DNA of 64,000 nucleotides from CAIVAT01 sp037133475. GTDB lineage: Bacteria; Bacteroidota; Bacteroidia; Bacteroidales; FEN-979. The stretch's first letter is position 1. Every line of letters begins with the position of its first letter. This document shows positions 27,120 through 35,836 of this stretch, piece after piece. The translations under genes were made by a program, and so were the position numbers. The DNA is taken from positions 18,977 through 82,976 of the forward strand of contig JBAXOB010000017.1 in assembly GCA_037133475.1 (NCBI GenBank). The letters are read 5' to 3'. The notes beneath the pieces are model-generated. The model did no database searches, was not told the origin of the DNA, and saw nothing but the letters and a program-made list of their open reading frames with translations.

Positions 27120-28253
27120 ATGGCTGAAGAAGAATTGCTGACGATCATTAATTCCGCCGATATCCCGGGTCCTTTAAGGGAGATTGCCCGGAAGATTACA
27201 GGCGGGCAGCGTATTGGCAAAGAGGAGGGGGTAGCGCTGTTTGCCTCGGGGGAGCTGGGTTTCCTGGGGATGCTTGCCTCCCATGTCTGCCATCTGAAAA
27301 ACGGGGACAATGCCTATTTTATCAGGAATTTCCATATCGAACCTACCAATATCTGCGTGAACAAATGCCGGTTTTGTTCCTATTCGCACCATTTCAGCGC
27401 GACCCGGTGGGAACTGTCCGTTGACGAGATTCTCGATAAGGTAAGGAGCCAGGAACCGGATGTTTCCGAACTGCATATTACCGGGGCGGTTCATCCTGAC
27501 CGCGATATCCATTATTACGGGGATCTTCTGCTCAGCATCAGGGCCGAAAGGCCTGCCCTGCATGTGAAGGCATATTCCGCAGTGGAGCTGGATTACATGA
27601 TTAAAAAGTCAGGGATGACCATTGCCGAAGGATTGAGTTACCTGAAATCCTGCGGGCTTGGTTCCATCCCGGGCGGCGGGGCTGAAATTTTTGACGAGAC
27701 GATCCGCAAGGAGATTTGCGGCATGAAATCCACCTCCGCCACCTGGCTTGAAATTCATGAAACCGCACACAACCTGGGCATCCCGTCGAATGCGACCATG
27801 CTCTACGGACATATGGAGAACTACCTCCAACGGATGGATCATCTTGAACGCCTGCGCCAGTTGCAGGACCGTACCGGCGGATTTAATGCCTTTATCCCGC
27901 TTAAGTTTCACAATAACAACAATGCCATGTCGGATATCCCTGAAGTGTCGGTGGTCGAGGATATGAAGATGTATGCCGTGGCGAGGCTGTTCCTCGATAA
28001 TTTTCCGCATATCAAGGCATACTGGCCTGCCGTTGGCCGGAAACTTGCCCGGATATCGCTCTCCTTCGGCGTTGATGACCTCGACGGGACCATCAACGAC
28101 TCCACGCAGATCTACTCGCTTGCCGGGGCTGAAGACCAAAATCCCGTAATGACCGTTTCCCAGATGACGGCCATGATCACGGAGGCCGGGAGAATACCCG
28201 TCGAACGCGACTCTTTTTACAATAAACGCGTTGATGTTGTGACTGCATCCTAA
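27120..28253 (+). CDS. mqnE: Aminodeoxyfutalosine synthase (radical SAM)
   Basis: This 377-aa radical SAM enzyme joins the enolpyruvyl benzoate intermediate with SAM to give aminofutalosine, the first radical step of the futalosine menaquinone route. The Fe-S cluster cysteines are C79, C83 and C86 (CVNKCRFC). Motifs that favour MqnE over MqnC or ThiH are SIPGGGAEIF, WLEIHETAHNLG, SNATMLYGHMENY and DRTGGFNAFIPL. The gene is followed 12 bases later by a thiF-like gene. mqnB and mqnD are 6-8 kb away on the other strand. The start ATG gives the expected family length. Confidence 0.92.
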   Translation: MAEEELLTIINSADIPGPLREIARKITGGQRIGKEEGVALFASGELGFLGMLASHVCHLKNGDNAYFIRNFHIEPTNICVNKCRFCSYSHHFSATRWELSVDEILDKVRSQEPDVSELHITGAVHPDRDIHYYGDLLLSIRAERPALHVKAYSAVELDYMIKKSGMTIAEGLSYLKSCGLGSIPGGGAEIFDETIRKEICGMKSTSATWLEIHETAHNLGIPSNATMLYGHMENYLQRMDHLERLRQLQDRTGGFNAFIPLKFHNNNNAMSDIPEVSVVEDMKMYAVARLFLDNFPHIKAYWPAVGRKLARISLSFGVDDLDGTINDSTQIYSLAGAEDQNPVMTVSQMTAMITEAGRIPVERDSFYNKRVDVVTAS

Positions 28254-28265
28254 CAAACAACCTGT

Positions 28266-28880
28266 ATGACCTTTGAACAGATTACGGAACGGCTGAAGGG
28301 TAAAAGGGTGGGGATTGCCGGTTGCGGCGGGTTAGGCTCCAACTGCGCCGTCGCCCTTGCCAGGGTTGGCCTGGGAAGCCTGGTTATCGCCGACTTTGAT
28401 GTTATTGTTAAAAGCAACCTGAACCGCCAGTATTTTTTTGCCGACCAGGTAGGTGCCAAAAAGGTTTCCGCTCTGATGGAAAACATCCGGAGGATTAATC
28501 CCGGTGTTACGGTAATTGGATACGACCTGAAGCTGACACCCGAAAATATCCCCGCTATTTTCGCGGGTTGCGATGTGATCGTGGAGGCGTTCGACCTGGC
28601 AGGGGAAAAGGCCATGTTCATAGAGACCATCCTGACTGTTTTTCCTGCATTGCCCCTTGTGGTCGGACTCGGAATGGCAGGGTGGGGGATGAATGATGAA
28701 ATCCACTGCCGCAGGGCTGATAACCTGTATATCTGCGGCGATGAAGTTTCGGAGATTGATCCCGGACTGCCGCCGATTGCGCCGAGAGTGGGCATGGTCG
28801 CCAATATGCAGGCGAACGTGGTGCTGGAATTGCTGTTAGGTACCATGCACACAGAGAATCCCTTTGTGAACGCCGTGTAA
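28266..28880 (+). CDS. thiF: Small ThiF-family adenylyltransferase
   Basis: The 204-aa E1-like protein adenylates the C-terminal glycine of a ThiS-type sulfur carrier. The nucleotide-binding Rossmann motif is GIAGCGGLGS (about 16-25), and the family motif DFDVIVKSNLNRQ (about 44-56) carries the Asp and Arg that contact ATP. The long C-terminal Zn-binding CxxC pairs of MoeB and full-length ThiF are missing, as in the short ThiF branch. A thiS-like gene follows 111 bases downstream, which supports a ThiF/ThiS pair. The upstream neighbour mqnE is an unusual partner for thiamine genes, so another sulfur-carrier pathway is possible. Confidence 0.85.
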   Translation: MTFEQITERLKGKRVGIAGCGGLGSNCAVALARVGLGSLVIADFDVIVKSNLNRQYFFADQVGAKKVSALMENIRRINPGVTVIGYDLKLTPENIPAIFAGCDVIVEAFDLAGEKAMFIETILTVFPALPLVVGLGMAGWGMNDEIHCRRADNLYICGDEVSEIDPGLPPIAPRVGMVANMQANVVLELLLGTMHTENPFVNAV

Positions 28881-28991
28881 ATCATGCTGAACTTCTTGGA
28901 TGGATTAACGGTTGGCGGAGGGAAGAGGATCTTATGAAAATCGACAATAAAATATACAGGCTAAGGAGCTTCCCGAATTAAATATTATCCT

Positions 28992-29195
28992 ATGAACATC
29001 AGGTTAAACAACAACGATGAGGAGATCAGTACCGGAACACTTACGGTAAATGAACTCTTGAAATATAAGAACTTCACGTTCAAGATGCTGGTAATCAAGA
29101 TCAACGGGGCCCTGGTGAAAAAAACAGACTATGATACCACCCTGGTCTGCGAAGGTGACGATGTACATGTGCTGCACCTGATATCGGGAGGCTGA
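28992..29195 (+). CDS. thiS: ThiS-like sulfur carrier protein
   Basis: The 67-aa beta-grasp (ubiquitin-like) protein ends in the diglycine I-S-G-G needed for adenylation and thiocarboxylation. The middle motif VIKINGALVKKTDYDTT matches the ThiS segment V-A-V-x-x-N-x-x-V-x-R-x-x-W. It is paired with the thiF-like gene just upstream. Which pathway uses the sulfur (thiamine thiazole or something else) is not shown here, since thiG and thiH are absent from the window. Confidence 0.85.
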   Translation: MNIRLNNNDEEISTGTLTVNELLKYKNFTFKMLVIKINGALVKKTDYDTTLVCEGDDVHVLHLISGG

Positions 29196-29203
29196 ACCGG
29201 ATT

Positions 29204-29230
29204 GCTGACTGGTGCTTCAGCTTGTTTTTT
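29204..29230 (+). terminator. Stem-loop and U-tract after thiS
   Basis: A GCTGA/TCAGC stem (29204-29208 with 29217-29221) is followed by TTGTTTTTT, nine bases after the thiS stop. The stem is short, and the site also lies at the convergent end of folC. Confidence 0.45.
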
Positions 29231-29245
29231 CCCCCTGAGGGATTT

Positions 29246-30544
29246 TTAAACAACTTCGGCCACGACAAAGGTACTTCCTCCGACAAATACAAGATCGCCG
29301 GCAGTGGCATCTTCACGGGCCGCCTCCAGCGCCTGTGCCACCGATGAATAGGATTCACCGCGGAGCCCTGCCTCGTTTGCCTGTAAGCGTAATTCCCTGG
29401 CGTCGAGCCCGCGCGGAATATCAGGTTTGCAAAAGTAGTAGTCGGCGTTTTTCGGCAGCAGGTTGAGAATAGGGGCAAGGTGCTTGTCGTTAACCACGCC
29501 AAAAACGATGTGCAGCCGTTGGTGCGGTGTAAGGGCTATCTGTGCCAGCACCTCCCTCAACCCGCTTTCGTTGTGGCCGGTATCGCAAATCGTAAGCGGT
29601 TCACGGGAAAGGATCTGCCAGCGACCCGCTAACCCGGTATTGACAAGGACATTCCTGATCCCTTTCCTGATAACCGGCAGTGATAGCCCGAAGCCCAGGT
29701 TATTCAGTATGTCGCAGGCGGCCATGACAGTCTGGATGTTTTTTAGCTGGTACAGGCCGGTAAGCGGGGATTCCAGGCGGCCGGCAACCAGGGTGCCATC
29801 TCGGTAAATATCAAGCTGTCTGACGCTTTCGGCTCCGGAATATTCCGGCTGAAGCATCTCCGCCCGGTAATGTTGATCGGCAAAGAGGATTTCAGAGAAG
29901 CAGCCGGCAGCCTTTTCCCGAAAAACCGGAGCTACCTCCTCCTGGGTCTCCCCGACAACGACGGGTATCCCCGGCTTGATGATCCCAGCCTTCTCGGCGG
30001 CGATCTCCCTCAGGCTGTTTCCCAGCAACTGCATATGATCGAAACTGATATTGGTGATCACTGAAACTTGGGGGGTGACGATGTTGGTCGAGTCGAGTCT
30101 TCCACCCAAACCAACTTCAATTACGGCAATCTCCACCTTCTGCTCCCTGAAATAGTCAAAGGCCATCCCGACTGTCAGTTCGAAAAACGACGGCCGGATC
30201 GCCTCCGACGCCTCCTGGTATCTTGCCATAAACCTCGTCACCGCTTGTTTGGCGATCATTTTCCCGTTAACCCTGATGCGTTCACGGAAATCCTTCAGGT
30301 GGGGAGAGGTGTAGAGTCCCGTTTTAAACCCGGCGGTTTGAAGGATGGATGCCAGCATATGCGATACGGATCCCTTCCCGTTCGTTCCGGCCACATGTAT
30401 CGTGCGAAACGATTCCTGCGGGTTGCCAAGCAACGCACACAGGGCGACGGTATTGTCAAGGTCGGCCTTGTATGCCTGGACCCCCACCCGGTGATACATG
30501 GGAAGCTGGGCAAACAGGTATTTAAGGGTGTTTTGGTAGGTCAT
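29246..30544 (-). CDS. folC: Folylpolyglutamate/dihydrofolate synthase
   Basis: The 432-aa Mur-ligase-family enzyme adds glutamate to dihydropteroate and to folates in the cytoplasm. The P-loop is GTNGKGS (residues 53-59). FolC signatures are SVSHMLASILQ after the P-loop, the YTSPHL motif, SFFELTVGMAFDYF, and the aspartate-rich GLGGRLDSTN. The histidine DHMQLLG region binds Mg2+. It is the last gene of a murF-anmK-folC run on this strand. Confidence 0.93.
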   Translation of the reverse strand: MTYQNTLKYLFAQLPMYHRVGVQAYKADLDNTVALCALLGNPQESFRTIHVAGTNGKGSVSHMLASILQTAGFKTGLYTSPHLKDFRERIRVNGKMIAKQAVTRFMARYQEASEAIRPSFFELTVGMAFDYFREQKVEIAVIEVGLGGRLDSTNIVTPQVSVITNISFDHMQLLGNSLREIAAEKAGIIKPGIPVVVGETQEEVAPVFREKAAGCFSEILFADQHYRAEMLQPEYSGAESVRQLDIYRDGTLVAGRLESPLTGLYQLKNIQTVMAACDILNNLGFGLSLPVIRKGIRNVLVNTGLAGRWQILSREPLTICDTGHNESGLREVLAQIALTPHQRLHIVFGVVNDKHLAPILNLLPKNADYYFCKPDIPRGLDARELRLQANEAGLRGESYSSVAQALEAAREDATAGDLVFVGGSTFVVAEVV

Positions 30545-30589
30545 CGGTGATGCAGGTAAGATGAATAAGGGTGAAGGTAATATTCAATG

Positions 30590-31639
30590 TCAATAGATGG
30601 CTCCTGAACTGGAGTCCGTGGCCGCTCCTGTAACACTCCGGAGGCAGTTAGCTTCGTTGCGCCATCGCCTTAACCCCAGGAAGGCAAAGATCAGGGCCTC
30701 CTTGTAGTTGATGGTAAGATTGTCGGGAAGGATGATCTCGGGAGAGCAAAGATGACGTATCCGTTCAACCAGGAACCGGTTAAAGGCCCCGCCACCGGTG
30801 ACCAGCATGGAGGACCCCCTTTTTCCTTGCGTGGCCCTGGCCACCTGCATGGCAATATGTTCACAAAAGGTTGCCAGCAGGTCATTGACGGGCAGTTTCG
30901 AAGCAGTTAACAACGGATGAATATGCTGAATCACCCACTCTTTCCCGAGTGATTTCGGGAAGTCAAGATGATAATAGGGCAGGGCATTGAAGATGTCGAG
31001 CAAAGGCTGGTTTATACTTCCGCCTTTTGCCATCATCCCTTCGGGATCGTATTCATAACCAGCCTGCCGGGCCAAATGGTTCAGCACGATATTGGCAGGC
31101 GAGATGTCATAGGCAATCCGCCTGTCTGCATGGTCACAGGATATGTTGGCAAATCCCCCGAGGTTCAGGCAAAAGGTGAAATCGCCGAACAGCAGCTTGT
31201 CGCCGATCGGTACGAGGGGGGCCCCCTGACCACCCAGGGCAACATCCTGCGACCTGAAATCGCAGATGACCCGAAGCCCGGTTTCGGCAGCAATCGCTGC
31301 GCCGCAGCCGATCTGGCAGGTTATCCCCTTTTCGGGCTGGTGAAAGATCGTATGCCCGTGCGACGCAATAAAATCGGGTTGAATGCCATGTTTCCCGATA
31401 AATTCCCTGGCGAGCCTGCCCAGCAGGTGGCCGTAACCGGTATCGGCCGTTACAAACTCAAGCGCCGTGCCTGACTCGATGGAAGCAAGGATCTTTTTCC
31501 ATTGACCGGTATAGGGAATGGTTTCGGCACACCCGATCGTAAAGGACCAGCGGTCTTCACCGGGGGTGAATCCGCAACAGGCGATATCAAGCCCGTCGAG
31601 GCTGGTTCCTGACATTAGTCCGATCACGTTGTATTGCAC
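30590..31639 (-). CDS. anmK: Anhydro-N-acetylmuramic acid kinase
   Basis: The enzyme phosphorylates and opens 1,6-anhydro-MurNAc from peptidoglycan turnover to give MurNAc-6-phosphate. The ATP-binding motif GLMSGTSLDGLD is at the N-terminus, DIACCGF and SHGHTIFHQP follow, and LVTGGGAFN is the C-terminal nucleotide site. I choose GTG at 31637-31639, which gives the standard MQYNVIGLMS beginning and about 349 residues. A longer frame from TTG at 31699 would overlap the end of murF by 26 bases and adds residues not typical of the family. The location between murF and folC fits a cell-wall recycling role. Confidence 0.9.
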   Translation of the reverse strand: MQYNVIGLMSGTSLDGLDIACCGFTPGEDRWSFTIGCAETIPYTGQWKKILASIESGTALEFVTADTGYGHLLGRLAREFIGKHGIQPDFIASHGHTIFHQPEKGITCQIGCGAAIAAETGLRVICDFRSQDVALGGQGAPLVPIGDKLLFGDFTFCLNLGGFANISCDHADRRIAYDISPANIVLNHLARQAGYEYDPEGMMAKGGSINQPLLDIFNALPYYHLDFPKSLGKEWVIQHIHPLLTASKLPVNDLLATFCEHIAMQVARATQGKRGSSMLVTGGGAFNRFLVERIRHLCSPEIILPDNLTINYKEALIFAFLGLRRWRNEANCLRSVTGAATDSSSGAIY

Positions 31640-31673
31640 TGCGAAAAGATTTAAAGTTAATAATGGCTGGCCG

Positions 31674-32969
31674 TTACAGCTCGGCGACGAGTTTTTCAAG
31701 CCTGATCCCCCTGGAACCCTTGATCAGGATCGTTTGCTGCGTAATTTTGTGGAATTCAAGCCATAATCTGGCCAGTTCGCTGTCGTGGAAGCAGAGATTC
31801 TCCCGCCTGGTATTCAGCCGGGTGAATACCGGGCCGACAAGGTAAACATTCGGGAATCCAAGGTCGTCGATAAGATCCAGGATAAGCCGGTGTTCGGCGT
31901 CGGTGTCGGCTCCAAGCTCGAGCATATCGCCCAGGATGATTGTTTTATCAGGATAACCGGCCTTCGCAAAGGTGGTCAGGGCAGCCTCCATGCTGCTTGG
32001 ATTGGCGTTGTAGGCATCCATGATCAGGAGATTGCGGGCGGTCTGGGTGACCTGCGACCGGTTGTTGTCGGGCCTGTAGCTTTCAACGGCAGTTTTGATC
32101 TTTCTTGGTGAAACACCGAAATGTTGACCGATAACGGCGGCAGCCAGAATATTGGAGGCATTGTAGCGGCCGTAGAGTCCTGAGACAATATCATCCCCGC
32201 ACCCGCCAGTGTATAGGAGATGCATCCTCACGAAGGGTTCTGCCTCGATATTGGCGGCAACCAGGTCGGCGGGGGCTTTCCCGTAAGTGACCGTGGTGAT
32301 GCCGGTGGCATGTTCCTGCAATAATTCATCCTGGTTGTTCAGGAAAACCGTTCCGCCGGTTTCCCTGAGAAACCTGTAAAGCTCTGTTTTGGTGCGGACC
32401 ACCCCCTGGAAGCCCCCGAAACCTTCTAGATGGGCCCTCCCGATATTGGTGATCAGTCCGAAGCCGGGCTGCGCGATCCTGCAAAGAAAATCAATCTCCC
32501 CGGGATGGTTGGCCCCCATTTCGATCAGCGCAATTTCGGTTTCCCTCGTCATTTTCAGCAATGTCAATGGCACCCCGATATGGTTGTTCAGGTTGCCTTT
32601 GGTGGCGAGGGTATTGTATTTTTCGGAAAGTACGGCAAAGGCCAGCTCTTTGGTGGTGGTTTTGCCGTTGGTGCCGGTAACGGCGATCACAGGGATATCG
32701 AATTGGTTCCGGTGGTGGGTGGCCAGTTCCTGCAGCGTTTGCAGTACATTGCCGGTAAGGATGCAGCGGGGATCGGATCCATATTCTGCCTCATCCACCA
32801 CGGCAAAGGCAGCCCCCTTTTCCAGTGCCGTCAACGCAAAAGCATTCCCGTTAAAGTTATCGCCTTTTAATGCAAAGAACAGGGAGCCAGGCTGAACCTG
32901 GCGACTGTCGGTTGAAATGGCAGGATGTTCCAGAAAAACAGGGTAGAGGGTTTTCAGCAGGTCGGTCAT
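31674..32969 (-). CDS. murF: UDP-N-acetylmuramoyl-tripeptide--D-alanyl-D-alanine ligase
   Basis: The 431-aa Mur ligase adds D-Ala-D-Ala to the UDP-MurNAc-tripeptide, the last cytoplasmic step of peptidoglycan precursor synthesis. The P-loop is GTNGKTTT (residues 99-106). DSRQVQPGSLFFALKG at the N-terminus is the family UDP-binding motif, NNHIGVPLTLL and EMGANHPGEI follow, and DAYNANPSSMEAAL is the C-terminal domain signature. It starts 82 bases after the gldJ stop with a strong terminator between, so it heads a separate transcript. Confidence 0.94.
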   Translation of the reverse strand: MTDLLKTLYPVFLEHPAISTDSRQVQPGSLFFALKGDNFNGNAFALTALEKGAAFAVVDEAEYGSDPRCILTGNVLQTLQELATHHRNQFDIPVIAVTGTNGKTTTKELAFAVLSEKYNTLATKGNLNNHIGVPLTLLKMTRETEIALIEMGANHPGEIDFLCRIAQPGFGLITNIGRAHLEGFGGFQGVVRTKTELYRFLRETGGTVFLNNQDELLQEHATGITTVTYGKAPADLVAANIEAEPFVRMHLLYTGGCGDDIVSGLYGRYNASNILAAAVIGQHFGVSPRKIKTAVESYRPDNNRSQVTQTARNLLIMDAYNANPSSMEAALTTFAKAGYPDKTIILGDMLELGADTDAEHRLILDLIDDLGFPNVYLVGPVFTRLNTRRENLCFHDSELARLWLEFHKITQQTILIKGSRGIRLEKLVAEL

Positions 32970-32999
32970 AACGGCGTTGAATGTCAGGACAAAATAAAT

Positions 33000-33031
33000 A
33001 AAAAACCCCGTCTCGTGAACGAAACGGGGTT
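33000..33031 (-). terminator. Rho-independent terminator of gldJ
   Basis: The arms 33004-33015 and 33020-33031 form a twelve-pair stem (one G-U) with a tetraloop. On the minus strand it is followed by a U-run (A-run at 33001-33005 and beyond). It lies 20 bases past the gldJ stop at 33051. Confidence 0.85.
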
Positions 33032-33050
33032 GAAATCTTTTGGATAGCGG

Positions 33051-34529
33051 TTATTTTCCCGCGATTGATCCGCCAACACGGGTCATGGCACAGCGGAAGC
33101 CGATGGCGTCGGAGGCGTCATTTTCATCCAGGTAACGGCGTGTTCCGGGGCTCAGGTAATAGGCCTGGTCTTTCCAGTTACCCCCTTTGTAAACGCGGGC
33201 ATGGTCGCTTACCAGTGAGCTGACGCCCAATTCGTACATGAGGTTGGTCCCTGAGGAATCTTTGCCGCCGCCCTCTTTCCAAACATTGTTTTCGATATTC
33301 GAGGCGAAGTCACCATCCAGGTAGTTGATGTTGTCGGCCTTGCGGTAGTTCTTGCGATTCACCGATTCAGCGGTGGTTATATCGCGGTACCTGATATGGC
33401 CGAGGCTGTCTTTTTCCTCAATGGCGCCTGTTGCATTACGAACGGCTGTTTTGAAAACATTTCCGCGGAAGGGACGGAGGTCGGAAACTTCGAAGGAGTT
33501 TAACGGACGATAAACGTCGAGCACCCATTCGCTTACGTTTCCGGCCATGTTATACAGGCCATAATCGTTGGGGAAGTAAGAGCCACAGCTGGCGGGGATG
33601 TCGGAACCGTCGTTCAGGTTGCCGGCAACGCCCATGTAGTCACCTTTTCCGCGTTTGAAGTTATCCATGAAACTGCCGTAATATCTCGATTCGTTGGTTC
33701 TGACGTAATTGCCGTTCCACGGGTAGTTTTTACGTTCAACCACTCTTTCATAAAGGGTATTCCCGACAAGGCCGAGCGCGGCATATTCCCATTCGGCTTC
33801 GGTCGGCAGGCGGTACTTGGGCAGGAGAATTCCATCTTCCATTTTGACTTTGCGGGTGCCTGTTCCGTTGGGGTTGAGATCGGGCAGCGCTTTTGCCACG
33901 AGTCCTTCATACTGACCCGCCAGGTAGGCTTCGGTGTTGAAATTGTTCTCGTTTTTCTGGGCGGGATCCAGCGAGAGGATACCTCTTTTAACGAGGAGCA
34001 TCTCATTGACCCGGTCGGTACGCCATTGGCAATAGTCGTTGGCCTGTACCCAGGTAACGCCGACCACAGGGTAGTTGCGGTATGCCGGGTGGCGGAAATA
34101 ATATTCCACCATGGGTTCGTTATAGGCCAGTTTTTCACGCCATACCAGGGTGTCTGGCAATGCCTTGCGGTAAACGGCAGGATAGTCGGTCGCATAAACG
34201 CGATTCAGCCAGTAAAGGTATTCGAGGTAGTAAAGGTTGCTTACCTCGGTTTCATCCATATAGAAACTGGATACCGTTACCCTTCTCGGACTGTTGTTCC
34301 ATTCAAACATCACGTCATCCTGGGTGCTGCCCATGGCAAATGTCCCGCCTTCGATAAAAACGAGGCCGGGGCCGGTCATCTGGTCAGAAAAAGGCCTGAC
34401 TTCAAATCCGCCGTTCTTTGAGTTGTTATACTCCCAGCCGGTTGAACGCGAAGCTTCTTTCTTACAGGCTCCAACCAATAGGATGGCTGCAACGAGGGTG
34501 CTTACCTGAAATAATCTGTTGATTTTCAT
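33051..34529 (-). CDS. gldJ: GldJ-type lipoprotein of the type IX secretion system
   Basis: The 492-aa protein is probably an outer-membrane lipoprotein: hydrophobic signal with lipobox at C22 (LLVGAC). The body is a formylglycine-generating-enzyme/SUMF1-like domain (GLVFIEGGTFAMGS ... SFYMDETEVSNLYYLEYLYW ... AGNVSEWVLDVYRP ... KGGNWKDQAYYLSPGTRRYL ... IGFRCAMTRVG). The ETEV-N-x-Y-x-E-Y-L text and LPDTLVWREKLAYNEP favour GldJ over GldK/PorK. In gliding and T9SS-bearing bacteria, GldJ is needed for secretion and stabilises the GldK-GldN ring. Its location beside porU and porV matches the gldJ-porU-porV order known in Flavobacterium. It has its own promoter and terminator. Confidence 0.83.
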   Translation of the reverse strand: MKINRLFQVSTLVAAILLVGACKKEASRSTGWEYNNSKNGGFEVRPFSDQMTGPGLVFIEGGTFAMGSTQDDVMFEWNNSPRRVTVSSFYMDETEVSNLYYLEYLYWLNRVYATDYPAVYRKALPDTLVWREKLAYNEPMVEYYFRHPAYRNYPVVGVTWVQANDYCQWRTDRVNEMLLVKRGILSLDPAQKNENNFNTEAYLAGQYEGLVAKALPDLNPNGTGTRKVKMEDGILLPKYRLPTEAEWEYAALGLVGNTLYERVVERKNYPWNGNYVRTNESRYYGSFMDNFKRGKGDYMGVAGNLNDGSDIPASCGSYFPNDYGLYNMAGNVSEWVLDVYRPLNSFEVSDLRPFRGNVFKTAVRNATGAIEEKDSLGHIRYRDITTAESVNRKNYRKADNINYLDGDFASNIENNVWKEGGGKDSSGTNLMYELGVSSLVSDHARVYKGGNWKDQAYYLSPGTRRYLDENDASDAIGFRCAMTRVGGSIAGK

Positions 34530-34545
34530 CCGTGGAAAATTTTTG

Positions 34546-34577
34546 CAAACCTACATGAATTACGTCAAAATAGCAAA
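34546..34577 (-). promoter_or_regulatory. Bacteroidota promoter of gldJ
   Basis: On the minus strand a TTTG (34574-34577) is followed by exactly 20 bases and TAGGTTTG (34546-34553), a full match to the TTTG/TAnnTTTG consensus, ending 16 bases before the ATG. Confidence 0.65.
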
Positions 34578-34647
34578 TATTTTGACGAGTTAACGCAGGT
34601 TCACGATGACCAATGAAATAGGATTTACTAACCTTGTAACCATATAA

Positions 34648-35640
34648 CTAAAATCTCGGGCATTTTATTGCCCTTACATGTCTTCTTTTTTCAATGCAGG
34701 GGAACTGCCATGATGCTGATACTTCGTGTGCCCCGCCGGAAACGCTTTTTAATTTGCTGATCGTGAAGTCGTAACTGTATCCCACGCGAAGATTTTTATA
34801 ATGGATCCCCAGCATCGGGATGATCGCATCGGCATTCTCGAAATTATGACGGAACCAAATCCCTCCGACAAAGGGTTCCAGCGTCAGGTACATACCCACA
34901 TTCAACTGGTGAAAGGCAAACTGCTGCTGGTACAGGATATTGGGGGAAATGGAAAATTCACGGTCCTCCTCCGAACTCCCGTTGGTACGCAGACTGATCA
35001 CCGATCCGGCATGAACGGTGATCTTCATGGGCAGTTTGGTGGAATTATCGGAATAAAACCCTATTTTGGGCTGTGACAGGTGATCCACCGCGATACCGCC
35101 ATAGACCAGTTCATCGTATCCTAGAAATACCCCCGCTGAAAAATCGGGGACCCCCACCGACGGGTTGTCGGGTTGCTTTTCTGCCGTAGGCAGGGTAAAT
35201 CCTCCCTGCGGATCGATCATATCCTCAAAATGCAGGTTCTCCCAGACAAGCCGCCGCTGGTAAAACCCTGCCTTAACACCGCCGCTGGCCTGGAGATGAT
35301 CTGTCAGGTTGAATTTGTAAGCGTAAATCAGGCTGATGACGGTCGTGTTGAGGTTTCCGCCACCGGCCCGGTCGGCCGTTACCAGCAAACCCAGCGCACC
35401 ATGCAGAAAATCAACATACTGATCATAGGAGGCATTGTAGGTGACAAAGGCTTTCCCCAGCCCGGGCCACTGGTTACGGTAATTGGCAATAGCACGCGGG
35501 CAAATGGTGATGCCGGCCATCGCCGGGTTCAGATAAAGCGGATTGGCATAAAACTGTGAAAATTCAGGATCCTGGGCATATGCCCTGCCCAGCAAAAAGG
35601 GAAATGCAAACAACACGATTACCGCGATTCTTCTGATCAT
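34648..35640 (-). CDS. PorP/SprF-family outer membrane protein
   Basis: The 330-aa beta-barrel protein has a signal peptide (1-22, ending AYAQD) and the PorP/SprF family opening DPEFSQFYANPLYLNPAMAG, then NYRNQWPGLGKAFVTYNASYDQ. In Porphyromonas PorP anchors a peptidoglycan-linking partner near the T9SS; in Flavobacterium SprF helps export an individual large adhesin. Which of the two roles applies is unclear. It is the neighbour of gldJ on the same strand and divergent from porU, so it is probably part of this T9SS locus, though it could be a cargo-specific SprF. Confidence 0.87.
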   Translation of the reverse strand: MIRRIAVIVLFAFPFLLGRAYAQDPEFSQFYANPLYLNPAMAGITICPRAIANYRNQWPGLGKAFVTYNASYDQYVDFLHGALGLLVTADRAGGGNLNTTVISLIYAYKFNLTDHLQASGGVKAGFYQRRLVWENLHFEDMIDPQGGFTLPTAEKQPDNPSVGVPDFSAGVFLGYDELVYGGIAVDHLSQPKIGFYSDNSTKLPMKITVHAGSVISLRTNGSSEEDREFSISPNILYQQQFAFHQLNVGMYLTLEPFVGGIWFRHNFENADAIIPMLGIHYKNLRVGYSYDFTISKLKSVSGGAHEVSASWQFPCIEKRRHVRAIKCPRF

Positions 35641-35836
35641 GTATGGTTGTTGTATCCTGATTAATTAAGGGTTACAATATTACAATTTTTTTGGATATTC
35701 CGGAATGAGCGACGACAATATTAACTAACAGGTAACGTTAAAAAAGGTAATAAAATATGTTTTGATACAATATTTAAGTCGGGCAGCAACTTTTATGTTG
35801 AAAAGAATGTCTTTTAATAATCCTTGAAACTTTCAG

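Noticed and set aside
27120..28253. Tyrosine lyase ThiH, suggested by the thiF and thiS neighbours
   Set aside because: The PGGGAEIF, SNATMLYGHMEN and TGGFNAFIPL motifs are those of MqnE.
30590..31699. The longer anmK frame starting at TTG 31699
   Set aside because: It overlaps murF and adds an atypical N-terminus; GTG at 31639 gives the normal family start.
33051..34529. GldK/PorK as the identity of the SUMF-like lipoprotein
   Set aside because: The GldK-typical NNEYRQFVYWVRDSI text is missing, while LPDTLVWREKLAYNEP and the location by porU/porV fit GldJ.
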